DNA of 54,187 nucleotides from Bacteroidaceae bacterium (GCA_017428785.1 JAFRQD010000003.1:1-54187), one strand, 5' to 3'. Positions 42,216 to 51,652 are shown, counted from the first letter of the stretch. Numbers and translations: made by a program. Notes: generated by a model not told the origin, from the sequence alone.

Positions 42216-43365
42216 GATTCTTGCGGATGAGTTTCTTGATGGTTTTCACGCTTGCTCCCGTCGTCAGCCTGTCTTCGGGCGTGTTCATGCAATAGTCGAT
42301 GAGGCGGTCGAGCGAACTGACTGCCACATGCAGACGTGTGTCGGCTGTTGCATAATAGATGAGGACGCGTCCGTTGTCGTCGAGAATCCAGCCGTTGGAA
42401 AATGCCACATTCATCACATCGCCCACATATTCCTCTCCCTCGGGCACCAGGAACCAGCCCCCGGGTTTGGCTATGACGCGTGTGGGGTCGTCGAGAGCCG
42501 TCATATACATATATAATACATAGCGAAGGCCGTCGGCAGTTCCGCGTACGCCATGAGCCAGATGCAACCAGCCCTTCGGTGTCTTCAGCGGAGCCGGTCC
42601 CTCGCCGTTCTTCACCTCCTGAATGGTGTGGTAGTGTCGCGGATTGATGATAATCTCCTCCTTGACCTCTGCATGAGCGATGTCGTCCACCAAAGCCCAA
42701 CCTATGCCTCCGCCGCTTCCCGTGTCGATGAATCCGTCTTGAGGGCGCGTGTAGAAGGCATATTTGCCGTCCACAAACTCGGGATGAAGCACGACATTGC
42801 GTTGCTGGCTGCGGCTTTTGAGGTCAGGCAGGCGTTCCCACTTGATGAGATCTTTCGTGCGTGCGATAGCGGCAGTGGCAGTTGCGGCACTGAGGTTGCC
42901 GGGCTGCGAGTCGTCGTGACGCTCGGCACAGAACACGCCGTATATCCATCCGTCTTCGTGCTGCGTGACGCGCATGTCGTAGATGTTGGTGGCAGGGATG
43001 ACGTCTTCAGGCATCGTGATGGGTTCGTCCCAGAAGCGGAAGCCGTCGATGCCGTTGGAACTCTCTGCTACGGCGAAGAACGACTTGCGGTCGGCACCTT
43101 CCACACGACACACCAGCAGGTATCGTCCGTCGAGTTTGATGGCGCCGGCATTCAGCACGGCATTCATCATGATGCGCTGCATCAGGTAGGGATTGTCCTT
43201 CTCGCAGAAGTCATAGCGCCACTCTAAAGGCGTGTGCTCTGCCGTCAGTATGGGGTGTTGATACTTCTCATAAATGCCATTGCCCCAAGGCTGAGGCTCA
43301 TTCTTGAGGGAGAGTAACTCTTCGTGTCGTTCGAACAGCTGTTTCTTTCGTAATTCGTAAGTCAT
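42199..43365 (-). CDS. 4-O-beta-D-mannosyl-D-glucose phosphorylase (GH130)
   Basis: In the mannan pathway this cytoplasmic enzyme phosphorolyses Man-beta-1,4-Glc to mannose 1-phosphate and glucose. The 388-residue protein carries [29 protein letters not shown] with the probable catalytic D130, and [18 protein letters not shown], matching the subfamily GH130_1 that includes the Bacteroides fragilis enzyme. It has no signal peptide, as expected. It lies 20 nt after the GH36 gene and overlaps the symporter gene, so transport and phosphorolysis are probably translationally coupled. Confidence 0.95.
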   Translation of the reverse strand: MTYELRKKQLFERHEELLSLKNEPQPWGNGIYEKYQHPILTAEHTPLEWRYDFCEKDNPYLMQRIMMNAVLNAGAIKLDGRYLLVCRVEGADRKSFFAVAESSNGIDGFRFWDEPITMPEDVIPATNIYDMRVTQHEDGWIYGVFCAERHDDSQPGNLSAATATAAIARTKDLIKWERLPDLKSRSQQRNVVLHPEFVDGKYAFYTRPQDGFIDTGSGGGIGWALVDDIAHAEVKEEIIINPRHYHTIQEVKNGEGPAPLKTPKGWLHLAHGVRGTADGLRYVLYMYMTALDDPTRVIAKPGGWFLVPEGEEYVGDVMNVAFSNGWILDDNGRVLIYYATADTRLHVAVSSLDRLIDYCMNTPEDRLTTGASVKTIKKLIRKNHGTLK

Positions 43366-43385
43366 CAGTTTTCAATCTTTAATGT

Positions 43386-45569
43386 TCAATCTTCAATAAT
43401 AAACACACGGCTGGCGTATTCCTCTCGGAGGGAAACTTCAAGGCCGACCTCCATGAGGAAGCGGCCCGTGAACCGCTTGCCTGAGAGCGCACAGGGCTTC
43501 TGGCCTACGCGCACGTTCTTTTCCGTCAGGGTGTATGTGGCATCGGGGTTGAGCCCTGCCAAACGGATGCGGGGAAGCGGCTGGTCGTAGTAGTTGGCAA
43601 TCTTATAGACGAACAGCACCGCCTTCCGACGCGCATCGTCGGTGTACATCAGCGAGGAGACGCCCTTCCCGTCGTAAGGTGAGATGAGACGATAGAGGTT
43701 GCCTGTCTGCACGACCTCGCGCAGCTGTTTGTAGTCGGCCATGCAGGTGGATGTCTGCTTGCGCTCCTCATCGGTCATGTCCTTTGGCTGCAACTCGATG
43801 CCGAGACGTCCCGACATAGCGACATCACAGCGGAACTTGATGGGAATGACCCTGCCGCCCGTGTTCCAGTAGGGGCAATGGTTGATGTGGCAGGCCATGG
43901 CATTGGCGGGGAAGAAGAGCGACGTGCCCCATTGGATGAAGACGCGCTGCAGGGCATCGGTGTTGTCGGAAGTCCAGAACTCGTCGAAGTACGGCAGTAA
44001 GCCATAGTTGGCACGTCCGCCGCCAGATGCGCAATCCTGGATGACGACGTCGGGGTACTTGGCTCGGATGCGCTGGAGGGTCTTGAGCAAACCAAGGTGG
44101 TAATCGACATAAAGGTTCTGCTGTCTGTTCTTGGGTAGATAGAGCGAACCGTAGTTCTGGATGGAGGCGTTGGCATCCCATTTGATGTAGGCTATCTCGG
44201 GGTTCTGCGTGAGCAGGTCATCCACTATCTTGAATACGAAGTCCTGTACCTCGGGATTGGTCATGTCGAGCACCAGTTGCGTGCCTCCACGCCCCAGTTT
44301 CAGGTCGCGCCCTTTTGTCTGCAAGGCCCACTCAGGGTGCCGCTCAAAGAGTTCGCTTTTCGTGTTCACCATCTCAGGCTCTATCCAGATGCCGAACTTG
44401 ATGCCGCGCTCGCGGGCAGCCTTCGTCAGCGCACCGAGTCCGTTTGGCAGTTTGTTCTTGTCCACCACCCAGTCGCCCAGGCTGGAGGTGTCGTCCTTGC
44501 GCGGATACTTATCGCCGAACCAACCGTCGTCCATGACGAACAGCTCGCCGCCGAACTGGCTGATGTCGTCCATCATGGCAATCATGCGCGCCTCGTCGAT
44601 GTTGAAGTAAAGGCCTTCCCACGAGTTGAGGAGGATGTCGCCCGTCTTCATCCCGCGGTGCAACATGCCTTCTGTGCGAGCCCAGCGGTGGAAGTTGCGA
44701 CTGGCACCGCTCAAGCCTTCATTGGAAAAGGTGAGGGCAAGATGCGGCGTCTCGAACGTTTGCTTCGGGTCGAGAATGTATTCGCTGGATTGCGGGTCGA
44801 TGCCGGCATAGAAATGGTGTTCCTTGTGCGATATCGTATTGAAGCGAAGTTCGAAGTTGCCGCTCCAGCAGAGCGCAGCACCCACTACGCGACCACTGTT
44901 CTCCTGTGGACGTCCGTCGAGGGAAACCATCACCTCGGGCGCATCGAGATGAGCGTTTCGGGTGCCGTCTGTGTTGCGGATGGTCTTGACGCCGCCTGTC
45001 AGAGGCTCTGATGTGGGTTCCGTCTCTGCTGCCCAATTGCCGTGCATGTGCGTTATCCACACATCACCTTGGCGCAAAACCAGATGCCCCGAATCGTAAC
45101 GCTTTAGGGTGACGGGCTTCTTCTCGGCGTTCTCTATCTCTGTCCACGTCTCGATGATGTCCACCCCAGTGTATGCCTTGTAGAAGACCTTGACGGTGAC
45201 GGGCTGCAACTTGTCCTGCATGGTGAAGACGTGCGTCTTCGCAGCATCCTCCGTTTTCAGTTCATAACGCTCTACTTTCAGTTCAAGGTTCAGGTCGCCG
45301 TCGGCATGAAGCACCTGCAGAGCGGGCAGCTGCACCATGTCCACCGTACCGAAAGCAGGCAGAGCCGACGAGCCCAGATTGGCACCGGCATCGCGCAGCT
45401 CCTGCAGACTGACGCCACGCGAACCATAATATGCCATGCGCAGGTCGCCGCCCTCATGAGCATACAGAACTAGCACAGTGTTTGGCGTCTCTATGGTCAC
45501 ATCGCCACTCCATGCGTTGGCACTTAATGTTCCCAGCAGTGGGAGCAAAAACATAATGAATCTTTTCAT
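43386..45569 (-). CDS. Secreted alpha-galactosidase (GH36)
   Basis: This 727-residue enzyme removes alpha-linked galactose from oligo- and polysaccharides such as galactomannan. It has a signal peptide (FIMFLLPLLGTLSANA), an N-terminal beta-sandwich, the (beta/alpha)8 barrel with nucleophile D465 in YIKWDAN and acid/base D535 in FWTSDNTDA, and the substrate-binding FVMDDGWFGDKY, FGIWIEPEMV and IQDCASGGGRANYG. A C-terminal beta-domain follows. It is part of the mannan cluster, where it would debranch side chains before or after mannanase cleavage. Confidence 0.95.
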   Translation of the reverse strand: MKRFIMFLLPLLGTLSANAWSGDVTIETPNTVLVLYAHEGGDLRMAYYGSRGVSLQELRDAGANLGSSALPAFGTVDMVQLPALQVLHADGDLNLELKVERYELKTEDAAKTHVFTMQDKLQPVTVKVFYKAYTGVDIIETWTEIENAEKKPVTLKRYDSGHLVLRQGDVWITHMHGNWAAETEPTSEPLTGGVKTIRNTDGTRNAHLDAPEVMVSLDGRPQENSGRVVGAALCWSGNFELRFNTISHKEHHFYAGIDPQSSEYILDPKQTFETPHLALTFSNEGLSGASRNFHRWARTEGMLHRGMKTGDILLNSWEGLYFNIDEARMIAMMDDISQFGGELFVMDDGWFGDKYPRKDDTSSLGDWVVDKNKLPNGLGALTKAARERGIKFGIWIEPEMVNTKSELFERHPEWALQTKGRDLKLGRGGTQLVLDMTNPEVQDFVFKIVDDLLTQNPEIAYIKWDANASIQNYGSLYLPKNRQQNLYVDYHLGLLKTLQRIRAKYPDVVIQDCASGGGRANYGLLPYFDEFWTSDNTDALQRVFIQWGTSLFFPANAMACHINHCPYWNTGGRVIPIKFRCDVAMSGRLGIELQPKDMTDEERKQTSTCMADYKQLREVVQTGNLYRLISPYDGKGVSSLMYTDDARRKAVLFVYKIANYYDQPLPRIRLAGLNPDATYTLTEKNVRVGQKPCALSGKRFTGRFLMEVGLEVSLREEYASRVFIIED

Positions 45570-45663
45570 GTTGCTATTAGTTTATTCAAGTTTCGAAAGT
45601 TCAGAGAGTGAAGGCAGCAGAGGGTTTATCTCTTTGATATTGAGCGCAATATGACACCCTCTG

Positions 45664-45695
45664 TGAGGACTTCCCTAACCCCTTATAAGGGGGTT
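45664..45695. repeat. GC-rich palindrome (intergenic copy)
   Basis: TTCCCTAACCCC-TTATAAGGGGG lies directly before the 22-bp array upstream of the GH36 gene. Confidence 0.6.
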
Positions 45696-45700
45696 TCAAA

Positions 45701-45806
45701 CGCCGCGTGCGGAGATGGGCAACGCCGCGTGCGGAGATGGGCAACGCCGCACGCGGGGATGGGCATCGCCGCACGCGGGGATTGGCAACGCCGCACGCGG
45801 CGTTTA
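45701..45806. repeat. 22-bp tandem palindrome array, CCGC-NN-GCGG family, copy 3
   Basis: Five units start at 45701, 45723, 45745, 45767 and 45789. The centre is GT in the first two units and AC in the last three, and the array ends are complementary (AAACGCC...GGCGTTT). It is the longest and clearest copy in the window. Confidence 0.93.
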
Positions 45807-45880
45807 AAACCACCCTGTAGGGGGCATGTGGAGCTCAAATAGTCCTTTCATAATTCCGATACTTCAGTGAGTTAAATTAT

Positions 45881-45959
45881 CAATCTTCAATCTTCAATTA
45901 TTCAATCTTCAATCTTTCAATTTCCGATCTTCAATCTTTCAATTTTCAATCTTCAATTA
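45881..45959. repeat. TTCAATC low-complexity run
   Basis: About ten imperfect copies of a 7-8-nt TTCAATCT-like unit run up to the stop codon of the GH59-GH26 gene. It has no coding sense. Confidence 0.8.
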
Positions 45960-48900
45960 TCAATCAACAATGTCTTTCAGCATCAATATTCGCTTGTCCT
46001 CTACCATCTTTCGGAAGTCGGGAGCGTCCTTGGTCGATGGCGCAGGCGCAAAGTACTGACGATGGTCGGCGTTGCGCCAGACGAGGAAGTAGCTGAGGGG
46101 GAACTTCTCGATTTGCGGTTTCAGCACGCGCGTCCACCAAGTCGGGTCGGGGAGGTTCTGATAGCCACATTCCGTGAGGGCGACCATGCGATTGGCCTTC
46201 TTGGCATAATTGCAAAGCCGGGTGAGGTCTTGCCCAAGCGTGTTGATGAAAGCCTCCTCGCCATTCCGCTGCTGATAAGCGTCAAGGCCGATGATGTCCA
46301 CGCGGTCGTCGCCAGGATAGGTGTCGAAGTCGTCGTCTTTCATGCCGTAGTTCGGACTCCAGCTCCATACGATGTTCGTGAGGCCATCGGCAAGCAGGCG
46401 GTCCTGCAAGCAGTTCCACAGCGCTTTGTATTCCTCTGCGGTGCAGAGTCCCTTGCCCCACCAGAACCAGCCGCCGTTGTTCTCGTGCCAAGGACGGAAG
46501 ATGAAAGGAACGGGCTGCCCCTGTTCGTCCTTCAACGACAGAAGGAAGGAGGAGAGGCGCTGCATCCATGTCTGGAACTTCTGGTGCTGACTGCTGCCTG
46601 GGAGGATGCTGCGGACGACGGTGGCGTTCTTGTTGTCCCACGCCGTGCCGCCCGTCAGCGGGTTGCGCGGATGCCACGAGATGGTGGCGATGCCGCCGCG
46701 ACGAACGTGGGCAAGCACTTCTTCCCTGATGCGGGCGAAGGGTACGCTGTCCAGGCTCTTCGCGTCGCCCATCTCGATTCCGCCAAGCTCGAAGCCCATC
46801 ACGGCGGGATAGTCGCCCTGGGTCGCCAAGACATCGGAATGTCCTCCGGCAGCAGAGCGGTCGTCCCAGTCAAGGCCATAGAAGGGGTCGTCCTGATGTC
46901 CGAACATGATGCCCCGCGTGCTGAGGCTTTTCAGACGCTGAAGCAGTGCCCCGCGTCCCGTGCTCAGCGAACTCGTCGGATATAGCGGCTGCAATGCAGG
47001 CACGGCGCTCGGCACAGCCTTTGTGCGGCTGAGGGGTGCTATCTTCAAGTTGTCGAAGTAGGGCGTGCTGACGCTGTGCTTGTGCAGGGGAGCGATGAGC
47101 CCGGCCATACCTTTCTTATAGTGGTCCGACGTGGCATTGAGGACTTCCTTGCCATCGACATAGCCTGTAATCTGGCTGCCGAGGAAACGCAGCTTGAGGT
47201 TATGCCATTGCAATGCGGCGATGTCGGGCACTTTTGTTGTGGCCAGCGTGTACTCGCCTCCTATTTCTACATCCTTACGTGCCAGGATGAGGGCTTGCTG
47301 CTCAGCATCGCCAATGAGTTCCTTCGGGTCGGGTTTCCCTCTGGAAAGGATGAGGGTACATGTGCCTTGATCGTCTATTTTCAGGTAGTATCCCTTGGCC
47401 CAGATGCCATAGCCAGAGCCCACATCGCAGAGTCGTCCCATCACGCCGGCCTCGTCGCCCGGATTGAGATAGATATCTGCGCTGACCTCATAATCGCGCC
47501 AGGCAGAGTCGCCGAGGATGGTGTAGTGATGCCATTCGGGTGCCCAGCTGAGAGTGTGTTCACCAACAGCCTGACGAATGCATTGGCCTTGACCTTCGGG
47601 ACGCGGCGTGAGTTCAAACGCTCCGATGAGGTCTGCCAGATAGTGCGGCAGATGGCCCCACTCGGAAGGATTCCTGTATTGCTCGAAGTTGTCCTCGTAT
47701 GGGATGGGGAAGGGCTTGGAGGCAGGAATGTCGGGGAACGAACCTTTCTGCTGACCTGTCATGGTGGAGAGGGAATAGACGGTGTTGGGCTCCAGGGTAA
47801 TGGTGAAGCGTCCGCTCTTCTGATTGATGTCCTGCTGCCTGACGAACTGTTCCTGGGCATTGCTTTTCCACACGCAGAGTGCCCTCCGGCTGAGTCCCTT
47901 TGGCAAGCGCACTTCCACGCTCTGTGCGCTCTTGGCATCCTTGGTCTCGAGGATGACGCTGTAGTCGTTGGTGGCGGGATTGCGCATCATAATCATGCTG
48001 CCTCCGCCTTCCAGCTTCATGCAACCCTGGTCGATGTACTGCCATCCCACGGCAGAGAACTGGCCGTAGTGGGCATAGCCCCACAGTGCCTCACGCAAAG
48101 CATAATGTCCGCTCCAGGGTTCACGGGCGAGCAGCATGGCGGGGTCTTGGCTATAGGGTTCCAAAGGATAGACGCCGGCGATGTCGTACCAATTGATAAT
48201 GCGTGTGGCCCCGCTGACGATGTAGTTCTCATTGAAGCACTTGACGATGCTGATGAGGCAGTTGAAGCCTTTAAGATAGACATGGTCTTCGCTGTTCCAG
48301 ATGTGCTTGCCCATGTCCTCAGCCATCTTGCGTTGTTCTGGCGTGAGTTGTATTTCGCTGTATGTGTGGGCACAGACGGCATCGAGGGCATCCCTTAGTT
48401 CCGTGTCCTCCTGCATCCGCTTCAGGAAGTCCATCTTCTGATTGCCCCAGTTGCCGAAGCCATGCAGCTTGACGTCCTTGAAGCCGCACTCGTTCATGGC
48501 TCGGCGCAAGTTCTTTGCGAATTCGGCGTTCCAGCCTTTCTCGTTGTGGCAACCCAGGGCATCCAGTTCCAGTCCATGCACATGCCGCAGTCCTTGCAGC
48601 CATGCGATGTAGTAGTCCACCATATCGTCGGACCAGAAGTTGCCTACCCAGGCAGGTGCGCTCCAAGCTGTGGCATCCAGTGCCAGCTGTGGATTGCGTT
48701 GCTTGGCCTCGCGCATCACCCACCAGATGTAGCCTCGCATAAAGTTGTTGTCGCCACGATAATGGCTGTGAGCGGGCATGGAGCCTTGTGTGCTGTTGCC
48801 GTCGCCAGGCACCTCTACGAGGATGGCACTGACGCTGGCCCCGAACATGGGCTTATAGACCATGTCCATGATTTGCGAGCGCTGTGGCTCGGGATAGTCC

Positions 48901-49055
48901 TTCAGCAGCACGGAGGTTGCACCGCCGCCGTTGACGGCTCCGATGCCATCAAAGCGTTTGCCCTGCTGCAGATTCGTAATGCGTATGGTTTGCACGGCAC
49001 TTGTGGCATTCATGGCCAGTGCCAATAGTAGGGTGAGGAGGGATAACTGTTTCAT
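45960..49055 (-). CDS. Secreted GH59-GH26 fusion: beta-galactosidase-like plus beta-mannanase
   Basis: After a signal peptide (MKQLSLLTLLLALAMNATSA), residues about 25-675 match galactocerebrosidase (GH59) along their length. They include RFDGIGAVNGGGATSVLL, FGASVSAILVEVPGDGNSTQ, the acid/base E172 in GCHNEKGWN, the nucleophile E256 in HIWNSEDH, REPWSGHYAL and a lectin-like domain ending YFDNLKI. Residues about 690-1020 are GH26 mannanase: RGIMFGHQDDPFYG, acid/base E858 in RPWHENNGGWFWWG and nucleophile E962 in ALTECGYQ. All four carboxylates are present, so both halves should work. GH59 enzymes cleave beta-galactosides; GH26 cuts beta-mannan. The fusion suggests that beta-galactose decorates the substrate. 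Confidence 0.93.
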   Translation of the reverse strand: MKQLSLLTLLLALAMNATSAVQTIRITNLQQGKRFDGIGAVNGGGATSVLLKDYPEPQRSQIMDMVYKPMFGASVSAILVEVPGDGNSTQGSMPAHSHYRGDNNFMRGYIWWVMREAKQRNPQLALDATAWSAPAWVGNFWSDDMVDYYIAWLQGLRHVHGLELDALGCHNEKGWNAEFAKNLRRAMNECGFKDVKLHGFGNWGNQKMDFLKRMQEDTELRDALDAVCAHTYSEIQLTPEQRKMAEDMGKHIWNSEDHVYLKGFNCLISIVKCFNENYIVSGATRIINWYDIAGVYPLEPYSQDPAMLLAREPWSGHYALREALWGYAHYGQFSAVGWQYIDQGCMKLEGGGSMIMMRNPATNDYSVILETKDAKSAQSVEVRLPKGLSRRALCVWKSNAQEQFVRQQDINQKSGRFTITLEPNTVYSLSTMTGQQKGSFPDIPASKPFPIPYEDNFEQYRNPSEWGHLPHYLADLIGAFELTPRPEGQGQCIRQAVGEHTLSWAPEWHHYTILGDSAWRDYEVSADIYLNPGDEAGVMGRLCDVGSGYGIWAKGYYLKIDDQGTCTLILSRGKPDPKELIGDAEQQALILARKDVEIGGEYTLATTKVPDIAALQWHNLKLRFLGSQITGYVDGKEVLNATSDHYKKGMAGLIAPLHKHSVSTPYFDNLKIAPLSRTKAVPSAVPALQPLYPTSSLSTGRGALLQRLKSLSTRGIMFGHQDDPFYGLDWDDRSAAGGHSDVLATQGDYPAVMGFELGGIEMGDAKSLDSVPFARIREEVLAHVRRGGIATISWHPRNPLTGGTAWDNKNATVVRSILPGSSQHQKFQTWMQRLSSFLLSLKDEQGQPVPFIFRPWHENNGGWFWWGKGLCTAEEYKALWNCLQDRLLADGLTNIVWSWSPNYGMKDDDFDTYPGDDRVDIIGLDAYQQRNGEEAFINTLGQDLTRLCNYAKKANRMVALTECGYQNLPDPTWWTRVLKPQIEKFPLSYFLVWRNADHRQYFAPAPSTKDAPDFRKMVEDKRILMLKDIVD

Positions 49056-49138
49056 GTTGCGATGTTTGGTTAGATTGTTTGAGAAATATAATTATCTGTC
49101 TTTTAGGGTGTTGTGTTTCTTGCAGGAGGGCTTGCAAA

Positions 49139-49226
49139 CGCCGCCTGCGGCGTTGGCCATTTCCGCGTGCGGCGATTGCAATCCCCGCGTGCGGCGTTGG
49201 GCATCGCCGCACGCGGCGTTTTCAAG
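49139..49226. repeat. 22-bp tandem palindrome array, CCGC-NN-GCGG family, copy 4
   Basis: Four units start at 49139, 49161, 49183 and 49205 in the 255-nt gap between the two mannanase genes. Centre dinucleotides are CT, GT, GT and AC. Here too the ends are complementary (AAACGCC...GGCGTTT). Confidence 0.92.
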
Positions 49227-49310
49227 CGCCCTATGGGGCGTTAGAAAACAGCCCGTTTCCTGTGAAAATTTTGTCATTAATGGTTAGCGATTTCATTATC
49301 GGAGGCATGA

Positions 49311-51584
49311 TTATTTCAGGTAGTTGTCGATGAACGCCTCTCGCGGCTTGAGGTAGTGCTCGCGCCAATAGGAAGCGATGGGGCCCGAGGGCCAGGCATG
49401 GGTGCGGAAGGGCACACAGTTCACCGTCTTCTTGCCCGGCGCATTGTTGAGCGACGACCAGACGGCGGACGGCGGGCAGGTGGTGTCGATGAGGCCCATC
49501 TCGCAGTAGATCTCTGCCTGCGAGTGCCGGATGAGCAGGGCGCCGTCGAAGTAGGGCAGCGTGGCGTCGAGCTGTGCTGCGGAGAGGTTGGGATGGTTCT
49601 CGATAGGCTGCGGCCATCCGCTGCGACGCCCCTTGCGGGCACCGCCCAAGTCCTGCATGGCCGGCACATTGAGCACCACGCAGCTGACACGCGGGTCCAG
49701 TCCGGCAGCCGCTACTGCCTGGCCGCCTCCCTGACTTTCGCCGATGACGAGGATGCGGCGTCCGTCCCACTCGGGCTGGCGCGTCATGTATTCGATGGCA
49801 CGCAGGAGGCGCAGGTACATGCCGCGGAAATAATAGGTCTCGCGGTCGGCAGCGTTGTGTTCGTAGTAGTTACGCAGCAGTCCGCCTTCGAGCATCCGAT
49901 AATAGTCGTCGCTCTGGCCGTTGAGCATCCCGTGGGCATTGATGTCGAGGCTGAGGGCACCGTTTCCGAGGGCTGCGTTGCCCACGCACTCGCCCACCGA
50001 GCAGCGGCACCAGTTGCCACTGACACCTGCCGCACGGCAGAGGATGATGATGGGCAGCGACTTCTTCTTGGCTCCCGCAGGCTTGGCCATGTAGGCACGC
50101 ACAGGGGCGGGACCGAGACAATTGATTTCGACATCCTGACAGATGTACTTGCCCTGATACTGCTGCGGCACATCCAGCGTCGTCGTCTTCACCTGCATGG
50201 GCAGTGCCTTGAGCTGCTTCTTCAAATTGTCCCAATAGGGCATGAGGTCGGCCGGCTCCTCGTAGCCTGCACGGAAACCCTCAGGAGCCACCACATAGCC
50301 GATGGCCTCTGGTTTGCCCGTGCTCTCCTTGAGCTCCACACTCACGGCGCAAGTGCTGTCCAGCGCTTGCTCCAGCACGGTGAAGTCTGCCGAGGAAGGC
50401 AACAGACTGAACTCGCGACATACCTTATTATTATATAACACGCGCACGCGTAAGGAATCAAATGGCACGGGGTCAGCGTGACACGAGACGACAGCCCGTT
50501 CCCCCTTCTCATATATGCCGCTCTCCTTGTTGATGCTCAGCCGATAGGAGCCGGCGCGGTTCACCTCGTCGCGCGTCAGGATGAGCTCTTCATGTAGGAA
50601 CTGCCGCCAGAAGGCATCGTCGTTCTGCTGGCTGAAGACAAAGGGCACAGTCCAGGGCGCCACAAAGAGCCAGCGGGCATCGTCGTTCTCCATAGCCTGT
50701 GCGCTCGGCACGCAGTCGCACTCGGCCAGCGCCAGCATCTTCGTCGGATATTTGCGGCGCAGGATGTCGTACTGCTGCTTGAAGGAGCCGTGCTGCGACG
50801 GTGCGTGGTACTGGTCGCGGGCCACGATATCGACATACGCGTCGCCCGGGTACCAGTCATCGTCGTCGAGCTCAGATGTCCAGATGTATATGAGATTGTG
50901 CACGCCGCGCTCCATAAGATAGCGCTGCGTGTAGAGGTAAAGCTGCTTGAAGGCCTCGGCACCGTCGTTGCCCCACCAGAACCAAGCCTTGCCGCCACGG
51001 TTCGTGTTGCCTGCCGCCTCGTGGAAGGGACGCCACAGGATGGGGATGCCTTGCTGCTGATAGTGGAGCAGGTAACGGACAATGGTGTCGAGGTTCTCGT
51101 TGATGACGCGATGCTCGGGCGTGCCCTCCTGCACAGCCCTTCTTGCAGAGAAGAGTGTGCCCGGTCGGCGGCCTTCTGCTCCCGATGGCGTATAGAAGGC
51201 GAAGCCGTCCTTCGGCGACAGGTCGGCACTGACAGGGACGCTCCAGTGCCAGATGAAGCCCACGATGCCGCCTGCATCATGCCAGGCCTTGGCCGTCGGC
51301 CCCATGTAGTTGAGGTTGCGCTGGCGGAAGTGCTGGAAGTCGAAGATGTTGATGGCGGGATACTTGCCGACACGCTCATAGATGCCGTCTGCATCCGTCG
51401 TGTTGTAGTCCCATCGCGCCTGGCAGCCCGACAGCACCTGCTTGCCCCACACCTTGTCGCGCAGGTAGCGATAGAGTTGCCGCGTTGGTCCTGTCGCCTC
51501 GCGGTCGATGGGTTGCTCCTGAATCTGGGCTTGCATCGCTAAGGCCAAAAGGAGCAGGAGGAGAGAAAGAATGCTACGTTTCAT
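49311..51584 (-). CDS. Secreted GH26-CE7 fusion: beta-mannanase plus acetyl esterase
   Basis: This 757-residue protein starts with a signal peptide (ILSLLLLLLALAMQAQ). Residues about 30-345 are GH26 with acid/base E189 in WRPFHEAAGN and nucleophile E288 in ALAECD. A beta-rich linker leads to residues about 430-757, a CE7-type acetyl esterase with the nucleophile S617 in GESQGGGQA, D700 in GLIDTTCPPS and H729 in THAWPSGP. CE7 enzymes remove O-acetyl groups from xylan, cephalosporins and mannans. On one chain with a mannanase it suits acetylated glucomannan. The ATG lies 4 nt from a -7 box, so the mRNA may be leaderless. Confidence 0.92.
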   Translation of the reverse strand: MKRSILSLLLLLLALAMQAQIQEQPIDREATGPTRQLYRYLRDKVWGKQVLSGCQARWDYNTTDADGIYERVGKYPAINIFDFQHFRQRNLNYMGPTAKAWHDAGGIVGFIWHWSVPVSADLSPKDGFAFYTPSGAEGRRPGTLFSARRAVQEGTPEHRVINENLDTIVRYLLHYQQQGIPILWRPFHEAAGNTNRGGKAWFWWGNDGAEAFKQLYLYTQRYLMERGVHNLIYIWTSELDDDDWYPGDAYVDIVARDQYHAPSQHGSFKQQYDILRRKYPTKMLALAECDCVPSAQAMENDDARWLFVAPWTVPFVFSQQNDDAFWRQFLHEELILTRDEVNRAGSYRLSINKESGIYEKGERAVVSCHADPVPFDSLRVRVLYNNKVCREFSLLPSSADFTVLEQALDSTCAVSVELKESTGKPEAIGYVVAPEGFRAGYEEPADLMPYWDNLKKQLKALPMQVKTTTLDVPQQYQGKYICQDVEINCLGPAPVRAYMAKPAGAKKKSLPIIILCRAAGVSGNWCRCSVGECVGNAALGNGALSLDINAHGMLNGQSDDYYRMLEGGLLRNYYEHNAADRETYYFRGMYLRLLRAIEYMTRQPEWDGRRILVIGESQGGGQAVAAAGLDPRVSCVVLNVPAMQDLGGARKGRRSGWPQPIENHPNLSAAQLDATLPYFDGALLIRHSQAEIYCEMGLIDTTCPPSAVWSSLNNAPGKKTVNCVPFRTHAWPSGPIASYWREHYLKPREAFIDNYLK

Positions 51585-51588
51585 GCTG

Positions 51589-51596
51589 CAAAGTTA
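51589..51596 (-). promoter_or_regulatory. TAACTTTG -7 box abutting the GH26-CE7 start codon
   Basis: The minus strand reads TTCGTAACTTTGCAGCATG. The box ends 4 nt before the ATG. It would drive the carbohydrate-enzyme part of the cluster separately from the epimerase-regulator pair. Confidence 0.75.
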
Positions 51597-51652
51597 CGAA
51601 CTAATGTTGAAAAGGACTGACTCTTTCTTAACCATTCGTGGGACAGCGAGTC

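Noticed and set aside
45701-45806. CRISPR array
   Set aside because: Units are contiguous and 22 bp long with no unique spacers, and no cas genes are present.
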